Assembly (NCBI GenBank): GCA_023376005.1
Contig: CM042145.1
Location: 18,473,654 to 18,537,653, forward strand
Length of the DNA stretch: 64,000 nucleotides
Reading direction: 5' to 3'
Source of the DNA: Doryteuthis pealeii
Taxonomy: Eukaryota; Mollusca; Cephalopoda; Myopsida; Loliginidae
In this document: positions 40,275 through 53,710 of the stretch, in pieces
Layout of the letters: each line of letters opens with the position of its first letter
Position numbering within the stretch: the first letter of the stretch is position 1
Position numbers and translations under genes: made by a program
The notes under the pieces: model-generated
What the model was told of the DNA's origin: nothing
The model's database searches: none
The model's input: only the letters and a program-made list of their open reading frames with translations

Positions 40275-40824
40275 GGACCAAGTATCCAATAGGCATCCCC
40301 ATCTGGGAGCCGCCTCAAAAGGAACACCTTTTGCTTTTTACCGCACACTTCCGGTTGTGGTATGAGAGGCGCATGGAAAATAAACTTTATAAATTGTGTG
40401 ATACCATTTCCGAACATCATCTTTTTATTTAAATAAACATAAAAAATATTTTGTAAATAAAAACTTTTTTCATTTAAATAAACATATCTGCATTTCTCTT
40501 CTGATTAAACAAAAACTATTTTAATATAAAAACGTGTCTTTCATTTTAAAGTTTTATAATTAAAAAAATTCCTATTGAATTAACAACAACAAACATGAAA
40601 TAACTAATTTTTTTAATTAAAATCGAAAATTATTTTAGTATAAAAACATGCCTTTGGGTTGTAAATAACATGAACAAACTTTTAAAAAAATCTTACAGTG
40701 AAATTCTAATGCAAAAAAAAAAGTCTGTTGTTTGTAAACAAACAACCAGGAGTTTACGGTGAAAAGCAAAAGGTGTTCCTTTCAAAACAGATTCCAGCTG
40801 GGGTGCTTATTGGTTAGTTGGTCC
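40275..40824. mobile_element. hAT-type MITE with exact 8-bp target duplication
   Basis: GGACCAAGTATCCAATAGGC at the left and GCTTATTGGTTAGTTGGTCC at the right. AAAGTACA lies on both sides (40267-40274 and 40825-40832). Inner inverted segments around AACACCTTTTGCTTTT are also paired. 550 bp, non-coding. The inverted copy in the right arm is 53172-53710 with the same duplication. Confidence 0.88.
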
Positions 40825-41199
40825 AAAGTACAGATGATATTTTACTCTACCTCATACAATATAGAAAGGAATACAAGAAAAAAAACCTATTAAAGCAAGG
40901 TACTGTCAATTCTAAATGTACTTACCACTAACCATGTTGGCGGTCTTTGATAACTTAAGGCCTAATTCCAAATTCTGACCCCCCCCCCCGAAAAAAATAA
41001 TCTCTGCTATGGTTATAAAAAAAACACATTTTATGATATTTTCTTATTAAAACATGCAGTTGTATTGATTTATGGTAAAATGAAAATGGATGACCAAAAC
41101 ATATGGCTTCCTCAAAGTAAAATAAACAAGAGGAGGTTACTCTCATTTATGTAGCTAATGTTCAGATTACCGTTTTTTGTCCAACCTTTATACACTTTC

Positions 41200-41650
41200 A
41201 ACTAATTTCTCTAGCTGGACAACAACTTCTTGGGTGGAAATTATCACCACAGAACCAACAGAAATATTTTTGATTTAACAAATAATAAATAAATAAATAG
41301 GAGGAGGAGAGTGCTAGAAAAATTAATTTACTGGTAATTCTTGGGTCTGATTTTCAGGAATTTTATAAGAGTATTGTCATAGGTCATTTTCTGTGACCAC
41401 ATATCTGATTTATTCCTTTCCTATTGTGGCAAGAGATATCACGCACGTGGTAGCTCAAAGCGTGCACGAATATGTCTGGTGTGCAAAATGAGATCAGGGG
41501 GAGTGTAGTGGACGATTAGGGAGATTGAACTCGCATCCTCCTGATTGTGAGTCATAGCTTCACATCAGACTACCTTGTTGGCGTGCATGCAAATTACTAC
41601 ACTGCACGATTGACTCGGGTGTCGGATTTTAGTCGGGGTAGTGAATTATT
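41200..41650. other. Unrecognised, with a tRNA-like antisense scrap
   Basis: GGGAGATTGAACTCGCATCC near 41519 resembles the inverse of a tRNA B box; similar sequence occurs near 33970 and 63260. Nothing else is identified. Confidence 0.35.
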
Positions 41651-41654
41651 ATCT

Positions 41655-42270
41655 AAGGCCTGTCTAATCAGTGTGTGTGTGGGGGGGGGGGTCACAGTCA
41701 AGTCTAGGTTCCAATCGACAGTCTAAACACTCCCAACTGTATCACACTCCAAAATTCAATATCCAAAATTATTTCTTTGTCCCGCTCGTCTCGACAACAA
41801 AATACTACTGCAGTCGTTCTCACTGGTCTGTGAGAATAAGTCCTTTAATACACCTCAATTTCACCACATCCAGGCTCCTCACTCATAATTGTCCGTGCAG
41901 CACGTGCGACACTCGTCAGCACGGCATGACCACCTACATCCGGGACACTATGCTATATCTTATTTCACTGATCGTCCACAGCTCTCACATTCTGAAGGAA
42001 GTGGGTTCGACTCTAGGTCAGTCCTACACGCCAGGCAAAGCCTAGCCCGCTTCCTTCGAGAATACGGCAAGTCTTCACGCCTGCCGGTCTCTCTGTCACA
42101 CTGTGTTGCACGAGGTAGGTCTCCTCTCTCACTACAGCCTGCCTGAACTCACCGGGATAGTTGCATTCCAATCTTGCTGACAGGGACACTGACATACGGC
42201 ATGGAAGAAGAAATGAGTGAGCTTTGGCTAGGACTGCTAAAAAAGATTGTGGCATGTGACAAGGACTTGG
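41655..42270 (+). repeat. Interspersed repeat family A, longest copy
   Basis: Matches 1095-1580 and extends further (TTGCATTCCAATCTTGCTG, CATGCCACAATC-like end). No target duplication was identified. Confidence 0.65.
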
Positions 42271-42279
42271 TCAGGGGAC

Positions 42280-43330
42280 TTTGGTAGCTGGGAGAACGTC
42301 TTTTTTCGGTGGAGAGATCCGGCTGTCCAACTTGATGGATTTTCTATTCATTTATTTTTCCTATGAAATTGTTGTCATCTCATAGCTTTCATCAATACAC
42401 CACAATACAACATATAGATATTAGGTGCAGTGACTAAGAAGTTCCTTGTAGATGCAGTGAAAAAAGAAAATAACAAATTAAAAAGAAACCTGACTTACCA
42501 TAGCCAAAACATGTAAAGAAAAAGTCAAACATGTGGTCACAAAAAATACCACTCACTTTATCATTGGTGTTTCAACCTCCATCTGAACCAGTCTCAAGAA
42601 AGGGAAGATGTGAAGTGGTATTTTCGAGTCGATGAAGGAAACATCCTGTTGCTCTATAAATCGTAGCTCACCCCAAATGGATGGGGACAAGTTTCACTAG
42701 CCTTGAAATTTAAGTCATTGCTTGTCCTCTGCCAGTTATTAACTGACTGACTCTTTGTTGTTGGTTATACAGATGGGCACCAGGTTCACATGTGGTGGTG
42801 TTGTATACCCAACATCGGGTATATAATTGAGAGAGGAAACTCAGTGTATGGGGCCAATTTAAAAGGTATGTTGGGTACTAGTATTTTAGCCTATATAAAA
42901 GCTTGGTTCTTAGTTCTTCTGGGCTGGTGAGCTGAAATGGAATGAAAGGAACGAAAAGGAAAGAGACAAAGACAAGAGGCAGTTTTACGACTCAAGGCTT
43001 TATTAAACGGGGTATAGTCATTAGTAGTGAGGGCCATGGCCCTTGCTAAGAGATGAACTACACTCAGTTGCGGACTTTGATGGAATGACCAAGGGATTCT
43101 ATTTGGGGGAGGGAGTTAGGCCTTTTTGTCGGGCCTGCGCAAAGGGGTATTTCTGGTCAAGGCCCCATGGGAGTTTTTGTTCTTTTTTATTTATTTTTTT
43201 TTTGTATATTTTTAATCCCTACGGATGATAGAGAGAGACAGAGTAGAGACTTACTTGTTGCTTCATCTTTACTACTTCTAATCGCCATGTTTCCTCTTCT
43301 TCTCTGGACAACATCTTGTTGTCTAGTCTT
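42280..43330. other. No gene recognised
   Basis: Unique-looking sequence, including a G-rich patch near 43100-43170. Frames here are short and have no recognisable motif. Confidence 0.4.
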
Positions 43331-44220
43331 CTGACTGCTTCTTCTTTTTCTAAGGGCTTCTTTTTCTTGAGCTAGTTTTTAGTCATGCAATTAATTAACT
43401 CACAAGACTTTTATTTTCTTGATCAAGATTTTATTAGTCTAGCCCATATCTTATTCGCCACACGGATGAGAATCAACCTCACAGTAGAATGTCTACTCTA
43501 CTTCAATCTCAGGTTGAAACTAAATCTCTAAACTAACTAATCACGTGATGCACGAGATTCGCACCTTTAGGAGTCAAGGTTACCAACAGTCCTGGTGATT
43601 TTCCACTGGCTAATCTGAAAGCCAATGGCCCCTTATTCAGCTACAGGGTTTGTCAACAATTCATGATACCATGAATTGTAACAGGTTGGCCATGAGTGAT
43701 GACCCATGATGCTTCAGGATGGAATCCTGGTGGCTGAGCAGTCCACAACATGCAACACTCCACTTTAGTCCTTACTTAGGCTAAATGGGCAGCCGGAGAG
43801 ACTCCCTCTAATCAATCAGCTGGTCCCATCAAGCCCTAGCACCTATATGATTGTCCCAACCCTATTGCCCTGATAGTAACCCTCCAATCTTTTTTATCAT
43901 ATATGTGCTAGAAGGCGGTGGCTGAGGATCTTAGTGTCCTTGGTATGACATTAAACTGCATCTAATGATGAATTACCACTTCTAGAACTCTGGGGAATGT
44001 GGAGTACCCCTTTATCGTCATTACACCTAGGTCCACCATGACCTGGAGTGGTAATACCTGTTAGGGTACCATCTTTAGGTTAAATAAGAAAAAAAAAATG
44101 AGTATTAAAAAAATATTAAAAATAAAATGAATACCCAACAAGAATGAATAAAACACGATGTCTTCGGCATAAAATAACCCAACAAAGGTTGACAAACCAT
44201 AAAATCCAACAAACCGGCCA
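43330..44220. repeat. Repeat families B and C in series
   Basis: 43330-43685 is a copy of family B (see 31430) and 43700-44220 a copy of family C (see 545). The join is sharp at about 43690, where CAGGTTGGCCATGAG begins. Confidence 0.55.
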
Positions 44221-44754
44221 ATTTTGTTCATATTTCACAAAAGTATGACTAAAAACTATTACTTATATGATAAAACAAGTCTCTAATGCCTTGTCTTTGT
44301 CCAGAGTTTTTTTGTTTCTGAAACAAAAACACCAACTCAATGAGAAAGATATGTTCTTATTCATATTAATAAGGTTGGAGGATGCTGATAAATAGATAAC
44401 AATACTCTTGTTCCTTAATCTTCCAACCATTATCATCTTGCAACACAACCTGGTTAAAAATGAGACTGTACAAATGGTCCAAGATTAAATGCAATCATGT
44501 AAATCCTGATTATCTGGTGCTGCTTATCTGCCAAATTCTTATTTCTTATGAGTTTCATCACCTCAGCTAAATAATGGACCGTTCCGTTTATATTATAAAG
44601 AAAGTAAAAGAACAAAAAGGACATACTACACAGAAAAAAGAAAGAGAGTAGAGGAAAGATAGAGAGAGGGGTGAGTGTACGGAAGCGATAAGGCTAATCT
44701 GTTTCAATCGAACATCATGAAAAGATGAAAAGAAGGAAAGAAAGCAAAAGGAAA

Positions 44755-44757
<3 letters not shown>

Positions 44758-44787
<30 letters not shown>
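44758..44787. repeat. (AG)n microsatellite
   Basis: A run of GA dinucleotides; the complementary CT run in the right arm is shorter (about 49222-49239), one of many length differences between arms. Confidence 0.9.
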
Positions 44788-44788
<1 letters not shown>

Positions 44789-44810
44789 AAATCAATATTA
44801 TTATACTTGG

Positions 44811-45060
44811 GCCAGGTTAGCTCAGTCGGTAGAGTGTTCAGCTAGAAACCATAAGGTTCCTAGTTCGATTCCGCTCCTCACCAACTCAGCGTTATGAGTA
44901 GCACAGGGACCTGTGCGGTAAAGTAAGGAGCTGATGGTAGGTGTGGCGCTCCGTCTCAGATGCAAAAAACAATCTCCTTGGTCTAGCGCTAGTGAAAAGG
45001 GGATAGACTCCCTCGCTGATTGGCTGATACCGACATTAGACCGCCCCGACGACTTTACTT
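44811..45060 (+). mobile_element. SINE family 1, complete
   Basis: GGGCCAGGTTAGCTCAGTCG (A box) and CTAGTTCGATTCC (B box), with the full body to CCGCCCCGACGACTTT. The inverted copy is 48935-49196. Confidence 0.85.
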
Positions 45061-45175
45061 ACTATACATATTAAACTATTGTAATAGCTCTTAAGTGAAT
45101 ATATCAAACGCTGTAACAATTAAACTATCATACTGTGGTATATTCACAGGTCCTGCTAGTAAATAGATAAAGCTA

Positions 45176-45484
45176 AACTTAATTGGTAAAGAAGAACAAT
45201 TTCCTCGTAAATTCCTACCATAAAATAAACTGAACCTTCATTTTATGTCCGTGTTTTTGCAATAAATGTTTTATTTTTCTTGCACCTGTTATTTTACAAT
45301 ACTAAATATATTTTCTTGATTTTTTATTCTTTAACAAATAAAGAAAATATATTTAGTATTGTAAAATAACGGGTGCAAAAAAATAAAACATTTATTGCAA
45401 AAACACGGACATAAAATGAGGGTTCAGTTTATTTTATGGTAGGAATTTTACGAGGAATTGTTCTTCTTTACCAATTAATTTTTC
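45176..45484. mobile_element. Fold-back MITE, about 310 bp
   Basis: CTTAATTGGTAAAGAAGAAC..ACAATTTCCTCG at the left is mirrored by CGAGGAATTGTTCTTC..TTTACCAATTAA at the right. Arms of about 145 bp meet in TTCTTGATTTTTTATTC. The right-arm counterpart is at about 48500-48810. Confidence 0.8.
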
Positions 45485-46077
45485 AAAAATTATCATAAAA
45501 AAGAAATTTTACTTTATAGAAAAAAATTAAATTAACAGCGGATTTACAAATCTTAAAATACTTCTGAAAGAAAAATACTTTATTTATCAAAAAAATCTTT
45601 TTTTTTTTTATAATTTTTTTATTTATTAATTAAAAAAAAAAAATTTAATGAATACTATTATTTCAATTTGAAGAGTCGGAAATATATTTTTTCGAATAAA
45701 TAACGGAAAACTGAATGAATTCAATTGTTAATAAATTATTTAAATTATTCTACAAAGTATGGCGGTCTTTTCTTAAAAAAGAAAAAGGTAGAGGCATTCC
45801 CTAACAAGTAACAACATATACGTATCTACGAGATAAATATAATTATTTTGTTTAAGTTCATAAAATTAATGACAAACATAGTATTACTAAAAAATGTCAA
45901 TAATATATTATAAATTAAACTACAAAATGACTAAATGTTTTGCAAAATTACTTTATGATAGTCAAGGACAATTTCTGTGGTTACTGATTGGTGTGCGGCC
46001 ATGTGTTCGCATTTATTTTTACAAGATTATTGTTTACGTTCGTATCCAAGGAGAGTAGAACTCTCCTGTGTTTAAAA

Positions 46078-46123
46078 CTATAAAAAGTCGTCGGAACACA
46101 ATCGTAACAACATTATTGCAAAC
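46078..46123 (+). promoter_or_regulatory. Possible core promoter of the DNAAF5-like gene
   Basis: ACTATAAAAAGTCG lies about 45 bp before the start codon and could be a TATA element; an ATTGG (inverse CCAAT) lies at about 45987. Position only; no functional evidence. Confidence 0.3.
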
Positions 46124-46735
46124 ATGGCTGAAAACGCTGATCTCGATTCGGCTCTGCTCCGACAATTAACACCCTCGATAATTCCATAAAGGAACCGGAA
46201 AACGGCTCTGGAGGGCATTCGTGCGGAAATTTTTAATCGATCTACCCCACTAAACCAAAGAAAACTTTCAAAAGGTCTTTAACGATATATTAAAGCCGCT
46301 TTTGAAAGAATTCAGCGATAGCAGCGAAGTATGTCGCGAATTGGTTCGGAATAGTCACAGAATTAATATCTCGCGTGCCTGAACTTGCGTATGTTTGCCC
46401 TACTTGGTGCCTATATTGGTCCAGAGACTTGGTCAATATGACTATATAGAACCTTCCGAAGAAATAAGACTTGTTTTTGGTTAAACTGGCTCGACAACTT
46501 GTGGAAATTTCTGGAAAGGAGATCGGTCTACCTCGACGACTATGTGAAATTTTGCAAAGGACCATTGTTGATTCGTACGCGGAGGTGAAAAAAGAAAGCT
46601 TTGGTTGGCTTCTTGTCTTGCTAAAACCATACCCGAGAAATTGCACCTACAGTCTGAATCTTTGATAAATCCTCTACTCACCAGTCCTGACTCATCAGCA
46701 CTCTAAAGTTCGAGTCTGTGTAGTGGAAGCTATCG
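46124..46735 (+). CDS. DNAAF5: Exon 1 of a DNAAF5 (HEATR2)-like dynein axonemal assembly factor, frameshifted
   Basis: Starts MAENADLDSALLRQL and, through several frame changes, yields PLLKEFSDSSEVCREL, LVKLARQLVEIS, TIVDSYAEVKKESFGWL, LQSESLINPL and HQHSKVRVCVVEAIG, then a donor GTAAACTC. The series matches the N-terminal HEAT repeats of human HEATR2/DNAAF5 (for example QSESLIGPL and HQHWKVRVAAIEA), a cytoplasmic protein needed to pre-assemble ciliary dynein arms. The reading frame breaks at several single-base indels; the inverted copy at 47207-47837 breaks at different places, which points to sequencing error rather than a pseudogene. Further exons are not in the window. Confidence 0.7.
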
Positions 46736-46850
46736 GTAAACTCCTTTTTTTTTTCTTTCTTTTCTTTTTTTTTTTTCTTTTCTTGTTTATTAGATTTTAT
46801 TGCATGATACATGCACACGTGGAAATTTTTTGATTTGAAAAAAATATTTT

Positions 46851-47114
46851 TCCATTTCTCTACTCTTTAAAAACTCAGAATTGTAACCTTAAATAGCATT
46901 CATTCATCTTTCACGTTAAGGAATCTAGATAGGGTCACTTACTCCTACAAAAACGCAAAAAACAAAGGCCTCAACTTTTCACTTCCTTACCCTTGCAAAC
47001 TAAACCGAACCTTTGCTTTATCTAAATATAAATATTGAGCACGTGTTTATACATGTTGCTACAGGGTTGATGTGAAGTTAATTTTTACTCCTATTAGAAC
47101 TTACATAATTTTTC
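46851..47114. other. Unpaired centre of the giant inverted repeat
   Basis: About 260 bp joining the two arms. The left side continues the DNAAF5-like intron 1. No feature recognised. Confidence 0.7.
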
Positions 47115-47206
47115 CAAATCAAAATTTCACGTGTGCATGTATCATCAATAAATTCTAATAAACAAGAAAGAAAAAAAAAAAAGAAAAGAGAAGAAAAAAA
47201 GGTTAC

Positions 47207-47837
47207 CGATAGCTCCACTACCACAGATCGAACTTTAGAGTTGCTGATGAGTCAGACTGGTGAGTAGAGAATTATCATAAGATTCAGACTGTAGTGCAAT
47301 TCTCGGTAAGGTTTAGCAAGACCAAGAAGCCAACCAACAGCTTTCTTTTTTCACTCCTCCCAGCGTAACGAATCAACAAATGGTCCTTTGCAAAAAATTT
47401 TCACATGTGTCGAGGTAGACGCCCGATCTCCTGTTCAGAAATTTCCACACGTGCGAGCCAAGTTTAACCGAAAACAAGTCTTATTTCTCGGAAGGTCTAT
47501 ATAGTCATATTGACCAAAGTCTCTGGACCAAATAGGCAACCAAGTAGGGCCAAACATACGCAAGGTTCAGGCCGCGAATATTAATCTCTGTGACTATTTC
47601 GATAACCAATTCGCGGACATACTTCGCTGCTATCGCTGAATCTTTCAAAAAGCGGCTTTAAATATCGTTAAAAGAACCTTTTGAAAAAGTTTTTCTTGGT
47701 TTGTGGGGTAGACGATTAAAAATTTCCGCACGAATGCCCTCCAGATCCGTTTTTTCCCGTGTTCCTTTATTTGGAATTATCGAGGGTGTTAAATATGTCG
47801 GAGCAGAAGCCGAATCGTAATCAGCGTTTTCAGCCAT
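47207..47837 (-). pseudogene. DNAAF5: Inverted copy of the DNAAF5-like exon 1
   Basis: Starts MAENADYDSASAPT and shows the same order of HEAT-repeat pieces as 46124-46735, with frameshifts at different positions and a few extra bases (631 versus 612 bp). Most probably the same exon read twice, not a second gene. Confidence 0.6.
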
Positions 47838-48934
47838 TGTTGAATAATGTGTGTTACGATTGTGTTCCGCGACCTTTTTATAAGTTTTAAACACAGGAGA
47901 GTTCTACCTCCTTGGATACGAACGTAAAACAATAATCTTGTAAAAATAAATGCGAACACATGCCGCACACCAATCAGTAACCGACAGAAATTGTCCTTGA
48001 CTATCCCAATAAAGTAATTTTGCAAATACATTTGAGTCATTTTGTTAGTTTAATTTATATATATTATTGACATTTTTAGTAATACTATGTTTAGTCATTA
48101 ATTTATGGAACAAACAAAATAATTATATTATCTCGTAGATACGGGTTATGTGTTACTGTTAGGGAATGCCTCTACCTTTTTCTTTTAAAGAAAAGACCGC
48201 CAATACTTTGTAGAGAAATAATTTAAATAATTTATTAACAATGAATTCATCAGTTTTTCCGTTATTTATTCGAAAAAATATTTATTTTCCGACTTCTTCA
48301 ATTGAAAACAAATAAATAAGTATTAACATTAATTTTTTTTTTTTAAATTAATAAATAAAATAAAATTATAAAAAAAAGAAAGATTTTTTTGATAATAAAG
48401 TATTTTCTTCAGAAGTATTTTAAGATTGTAAATCCGCTGTTAATTTAAATTTTTTTTCTATAAAGTAATTTCTTTTATGATAATTTTTGAAAAATTAATT
48501 GTTAAAGTGAAGAACAATTTCCTCGAAATTCCTTACCATAGAAAGAAACTGAACCTCATTTTTATGTCCCGTGTTTTTGCAATAAAATTTTTAGTTTTTT
48601 TGCACCCGTTATTTTTACAATTACTCAAAATAATATTTTTCTTTTATTTGTTAAAGATAAAAATCAGAAAATATATTTAGTAATTGAAAATAACAGGTGC
48701 AAGAAAAATAAAACATTTATTGCAAAACACGGACATAAAAATGAAAAGGTTCAGTTTTAATTTTATGGGTAGGAATTTACGAAGGAAATTGTTCTTACTT
48801 TACCAATTAGTTTAGCTTTATCTATTTAACTAGCAGGACCTGGTGAATATACCAACAGTATGATAGTTTAATTGTACCAGCGTTTGATATATTCATTTAA
48901 GAGCTATTACCAATAGTTTAATAATGTATATGTA

Positions 48935-49196
48935 AGTAAGGTCGTCGGGGCGGTCTAATGTCGGTATCAAGCGCATCAGCGAGGGAGTCTAAATCCCCTT
49001 TTCAAACAGCGCCTGACAAGGAGATTTGTTTTTTGCATCTGAGACGGGAGCGCCACACCTACCATCAAGCTCCTTACTTTACCGCTAACAGGTCCCTGTG
49101 CTCTCATAACGCTGAGTTGGTAGGAGCGGACTCGTAACTAAGGAAACCTTATGGTTTCAGCTGAACACTCTACCGACCTGAGCTAACCGGCCCAAG
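48935..49196 (-). mobile_element. SINE family 1, inverted-arm copy
   Basis: Reverse complement of 44811-45060 with several indels in the head, which has lost a clean B box. Confidence 0.75.
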
Positions 49197-52100
49197 TATA
49201 ATAAATTGATTTAACTCTCTTCCTCTCTCTCTCTCTCTCCGAACTTTTCCGTTTTGGCTTTCTTTCCTTCTTTTAAATTTTCATGAGTTCGATGAAAAAC
49301 AGATTAGCCTTATCGGCTTCCGTACAACTACCCCTCTCTCTATCTTTCCTCTAACTCTCCCTTTCTTTTTTCTGTGTAGTATGTCCTTTTTTGTTCTTTT
49401 CTTTCTTTATAATATAAGCGGAACGGTCCATTATTTAGCTGAGGGATGAAACTCATAAGAAATAAAGAATTGGCAGATCAAGCAGCACCGATATCAGGAG
49501 TTTACATGATTGGCATTTTAAATCTTGGAACCATTTGTACAGTCCCTCCTTTTAACCAGGTTGTGTTGCAAGATGATAAGGTTGGAAGATTAAGGAACAA
49601 GAGTAATTTGTATCTATTTATCAGCATCCCTCCAACCTTATTAATATGGGAATAAGAACATATCTTTTCTCATTGAGTTGGTGTTTTTTTTCAGAATACA
49701 AAAACTCTGGAACAAGACAAGGCATTAGAGACTTGTTTTATCATATAAGTATTAGTTAGTTTTAGTCATACTTTTGTGAAATATGAACAAAATTGGCCGG
49801 TTGTTGGATTTTATGGTTTGTCAACCTTTGTTGGGTTATTTTATGCCGAAGACATCGTGTTTTTTATTCATTCTTGTTGGGTATTTCATTTTATTTTTAT
49901 ATTTTTTTTAATAACTCATTTTTTTCTTATTTAACCTAAGATGGTACCCTAACAGTATTACCACTCAGGTCATGGTGGACCTAGGTGTAATGACGATAAA
50001 GGGGTACTCCACATTCCCAGAGGTAGAAGTGGTAATTCATCATTAGATGCAGTTTTAAATGTCATACCAAGGACACTAAGATCCTCAGCCACCGCCTTCT
50101 AGCACATATATGATAAAAAAGAATTGGAGGGTTACTATCAGGGCAATAGGGTTGGGACAATCAATATAGGTGGTTAGGGCTTGATGGACCAGCTGATTGA
50201 TTAGAGGGAGTCTCTCCGGCTGCCCATTTAGCCTAAGTAAGGACTAAAGTGGAGTGTTGCATGTTGTGGACTGGCTCAGCCACCAGGATTCCATCCTGAA
50301 GCATCATGGCATCACTCATGGCCAACCTGTTACAATTCATGGTTCATGAATTGTTGACAAACCCTGTAGCTGAATAAGGGGCCATTGGCTTTCAGATTAG
50401 CCAGTGGAAAATCACCAGGACTGTTGGTAACCTTTGACTCCTAAAGGTGCGAATCTCGTGCATCACGTGATTAGTTAGTTTAGAGATTTAGTCAACCTGA
50501 GATTGAAGTAGAGTAACATTCTACTGTGAGGTTGATTCTCATCCGTGTGCGCGAAATAAGATATGGGCTAGACTTAAAATCTGTATCAAATGAAAAATAA
50601 AAGTCTTTGTGAGTTAATTAATTGCATGACTTAAACTAGCTCAAGAAAAAGAAGCCTTAGAAAAAGAAGAAGCAGTCAGAAGACTAAGACAACAAGAATG
50701 TTGTCCAGAGAAAGAGGAAACATGGCGATTAGAAGTAGTAAAGATGAAGCAACAGTAATCTCACTCTGTCTCTCTCTATCATCCGTAGGGATTAAAAATA
50801 TACAAAAAAAAATAAATTAAATAAAAAGAACAAAAAACTCCCATGGGCCTTGACCAGAAATACCCCTTTGCGCAGGCCCGCAAAAAGCGCTAACTCCCTC
50901 CCCAAATAGAATCCCTTGGTCATTCATCAAAGTCCGCAACTGAGTGTAGTTCATCTCTTAGCAAGGGCCATGGCCCTCACTACTAATGACTATACCCGTT
51001 TAATAAAGCCTTGAGTCGTAAAACTGCCTCTTGTCTTTGTCTCTTCCTTTTCGTTCTTTCATTCCATTTCAGCTCACCAGCCCAGAAGAACTAAGACCAA
51101 GCTTTTATATAGGCCTAAAATACTAGTAGCCCAACATACCTTTTAAATTGGCCCCATACACTGAGTTTCCTCTCTCAATATATACACCGATGTTGGGTAT
51201 ATCAACACCACCACATGTGAACCTGGTGCCCATCTGTATAACCAACAACAAGGAGTCAGTCAGTTAATACTGGCAGAAGGAAAGCAATGACTTAAATTTC
51301 AAGGCTAGTGAAACTTGTCCCCCATCCATTTGGGGTGAGCTACGATTTATAGAGCAACAGGATGTTTCCTTCATCGACTCGAAAATACCACTTCACATCT
51401 TCCCTTTCTTGAGACTGGTTCAGATGGAGGTTGAAACACCGAAATATAAAGTGAGTGGTATTTTTTGTGACCCATGTTTGACTTTTTCTTTACATGTTTT
51501 GGCTATGGTAAGTCAGGTTTCTTTAATTTGTTATTTTCTTTTTTCACTGCATCTCAAGGAACTTCTAAGTCACTGCACCTAATATCTTATAGTTGTATTG
51601 TGGTGTATTGATGAAAAGCTATGAGATGACAACAATTTCATAGGAAAAATAATGAATAGAAAATCCATCAAGTTGGACAGCCGATCTCTCCACCGAAAAA
51701 AAGACGTTCTCCCAGCTACCAAAGTCCCCTGACCAAGTCCTGTCACATGCCACAATCTTTTTAGCATCCTAGCCAAGCTCACTCATTTCTTCTTCCATGC
51801 CGTATGTCAGTGTCCTGTCAGCAAGATTGGAATGCAACTATCCCGGTGAGTTCAGGCAGGCTTGTGAGAGAGGAGACCTACCTCGTGCAACACAGTGTGA
51901 CAGAGAGACCGGCAGGCGTGAAGACTTGCCGTATTCTCGAAGGAAGCGGGCTAGTTTGCCTGGCGTGTAGGACTGACCTAGAGTTCGAAACCACTTCTCA
52001 GAATGTGAGAGCTGTGAACGATCAGTGAATAAATATAGCATATAGTGTCCCGGATGTAGGTGGTCATGCCGTGCTGACGAGTGTCCGCACGTGCCGCACG

Positions 52101-53171
52101 GACGAATTATGAGTGAGGAGCCTGGATGTGGTGAAATTGAGTGTATTAAAGACTTTATTCTCACAGACCAGTGAGAACGACTGCAGTATAATATTTTGTT
52201 GTCGAGACGAGCGGGACAAAGAATAATTTTGGATATTGAATTTGGAACGTGTGATAACAGTTGGAAGTGTTTAGACTGTCGTTGGAACCTAGAACTTCGA
52301 CTGTGACCCCCCCCACACACACACTGATTAGACAGGCCTTAGATAAAATTGTTATTCCACTACCCCGACTTAATCCGACACCCAGTCAATCGTGCAGTTA
52401 GTAATTTTGCATGCACGCCAACAAGGTAGTCTGATGTGAAGCTATGACTCACAATCAGAAGATGCGAGTTCAAATCTCCCTAATTCGTCCACAACTCCCC
52501 CTGATCTCATTTTGCACACCAGACATATTCGTGCACGCTTTGAGCTACCACTGCGTGATATCTTTGCCAACAATAGGAAAGGAATAAATCAGATATGTGG
52601 TCACAGAAAATGACCTAATGACAATACTCTTAATAAATTCCTGAAATCAGACCCAAGAATTACCAGTAAATTATTTTTCTAGCACTCTCCTCCTCCTATT
52701 ATTTATTTATTATTTGTTTAAATCAAAAATATTTCTGTTGGTTCTGTGGTGATAATTTCCACCCAAGAAGTTGTTGTCCAGCTAGAGAAATTAGTTGAAA
52801 GTGTATAAAGGTTGGACAAAAAACCGGTAATCTGAACATTAGCTACATAAAATGAGAGTAACCTCCTCTTTTTATTTTACTTTGAGGAAGCCATATGTTT
52901 TCTGGTCATCCATTTTCATTTACCATAAATCAATACAACTGCATGTTTTAATAAAAAATATCAAAAATGTGTTTTTTTATAACCATAGCAGAGATTATTT
53001 TTTTCGGGGGGGGGGGGTCAGAATTTGGAATTAGGCCTTAAGTTATCAAAGACCGCCAACATGGTTAGTGGTAAGTACATTTAGAATTGACAGTACCTTG
53101 CTTTAATAGGTTTTTTTTCTTGTATTCCTTTCTATATTGTATGAGGTAGAGTAAAATATCATCTGTACTTT

Positions 53172-53710
53172 GGACCAACTAACCAATAAGCACCCCAGCT
53201 GGAATCTGTTTTGAAAAGGAACACCTTTTGCTTTTCACCGTAAACTCCTGGTTGTTTGTTACAAACAACAGACTTTTTTTTTTGCATTAGAATTTCACTG
53301 TAAGATTTTTTAAAAGTTTGTTCATGTTATTTACAACCCAAAGGCATGTTTTTATACTAAAATATTTTCGATTTAATTAAAAAAATTAGTTATTTCATGT
53401 GTTGTTGTTAATTCAATAGGAATTTTTTTTAATTATAAAACTTAAATGAAAGACACGTTTTTAATATTAAAATAGTTTTTGTTAATCAGAAGGAAATGCA
53501 GATATGTTTATTTAAATGAAAAAAGTTTTTATTTACAAAATATTTTTTATGTTTATTTAAAAAAGAATGATGTTCGGAAATGGTATCACACAATTTATAA
53601 AGTTTATTTTCCATGCGCCTCTCATACCACAACCGGAAGTGTGCGGTAAAAAGCAAAAGGTGTCCTTTTGAGGCGGCTCCCAGATGGGATGCCTATTGGA
53701 TACTTGGTCC
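53172..53710. mobile_element. hAT-type MITE, inverted-arm copy
   Basis: Mirror of 40275-40824 with TGTACTTT on both sides (53164-53171 and 53711-53718). Confidence 0.85.

Larger units (their letters stand above)
35041..46850 (+). repeat. Left arm of a giant inverted repeat
   Basis: Read outward-in, this arm matches the reverse complement of about 47115-58949 along its whole length, with frequent one-base indels, especially in homopolymers. The outer border is GCCAGTTGGAAAGAACTC; on the other side the same sequence ends exactly at the N gap. The centre (46851-47114) does not pair. Confidence 0.95.

Noticed and set aside
41889..42146. 85-residue frame recurring at 1325-1576
   Set aside because: Both lie in repeat family A; similarity follows from the repeat, and no protein family is recognisable.
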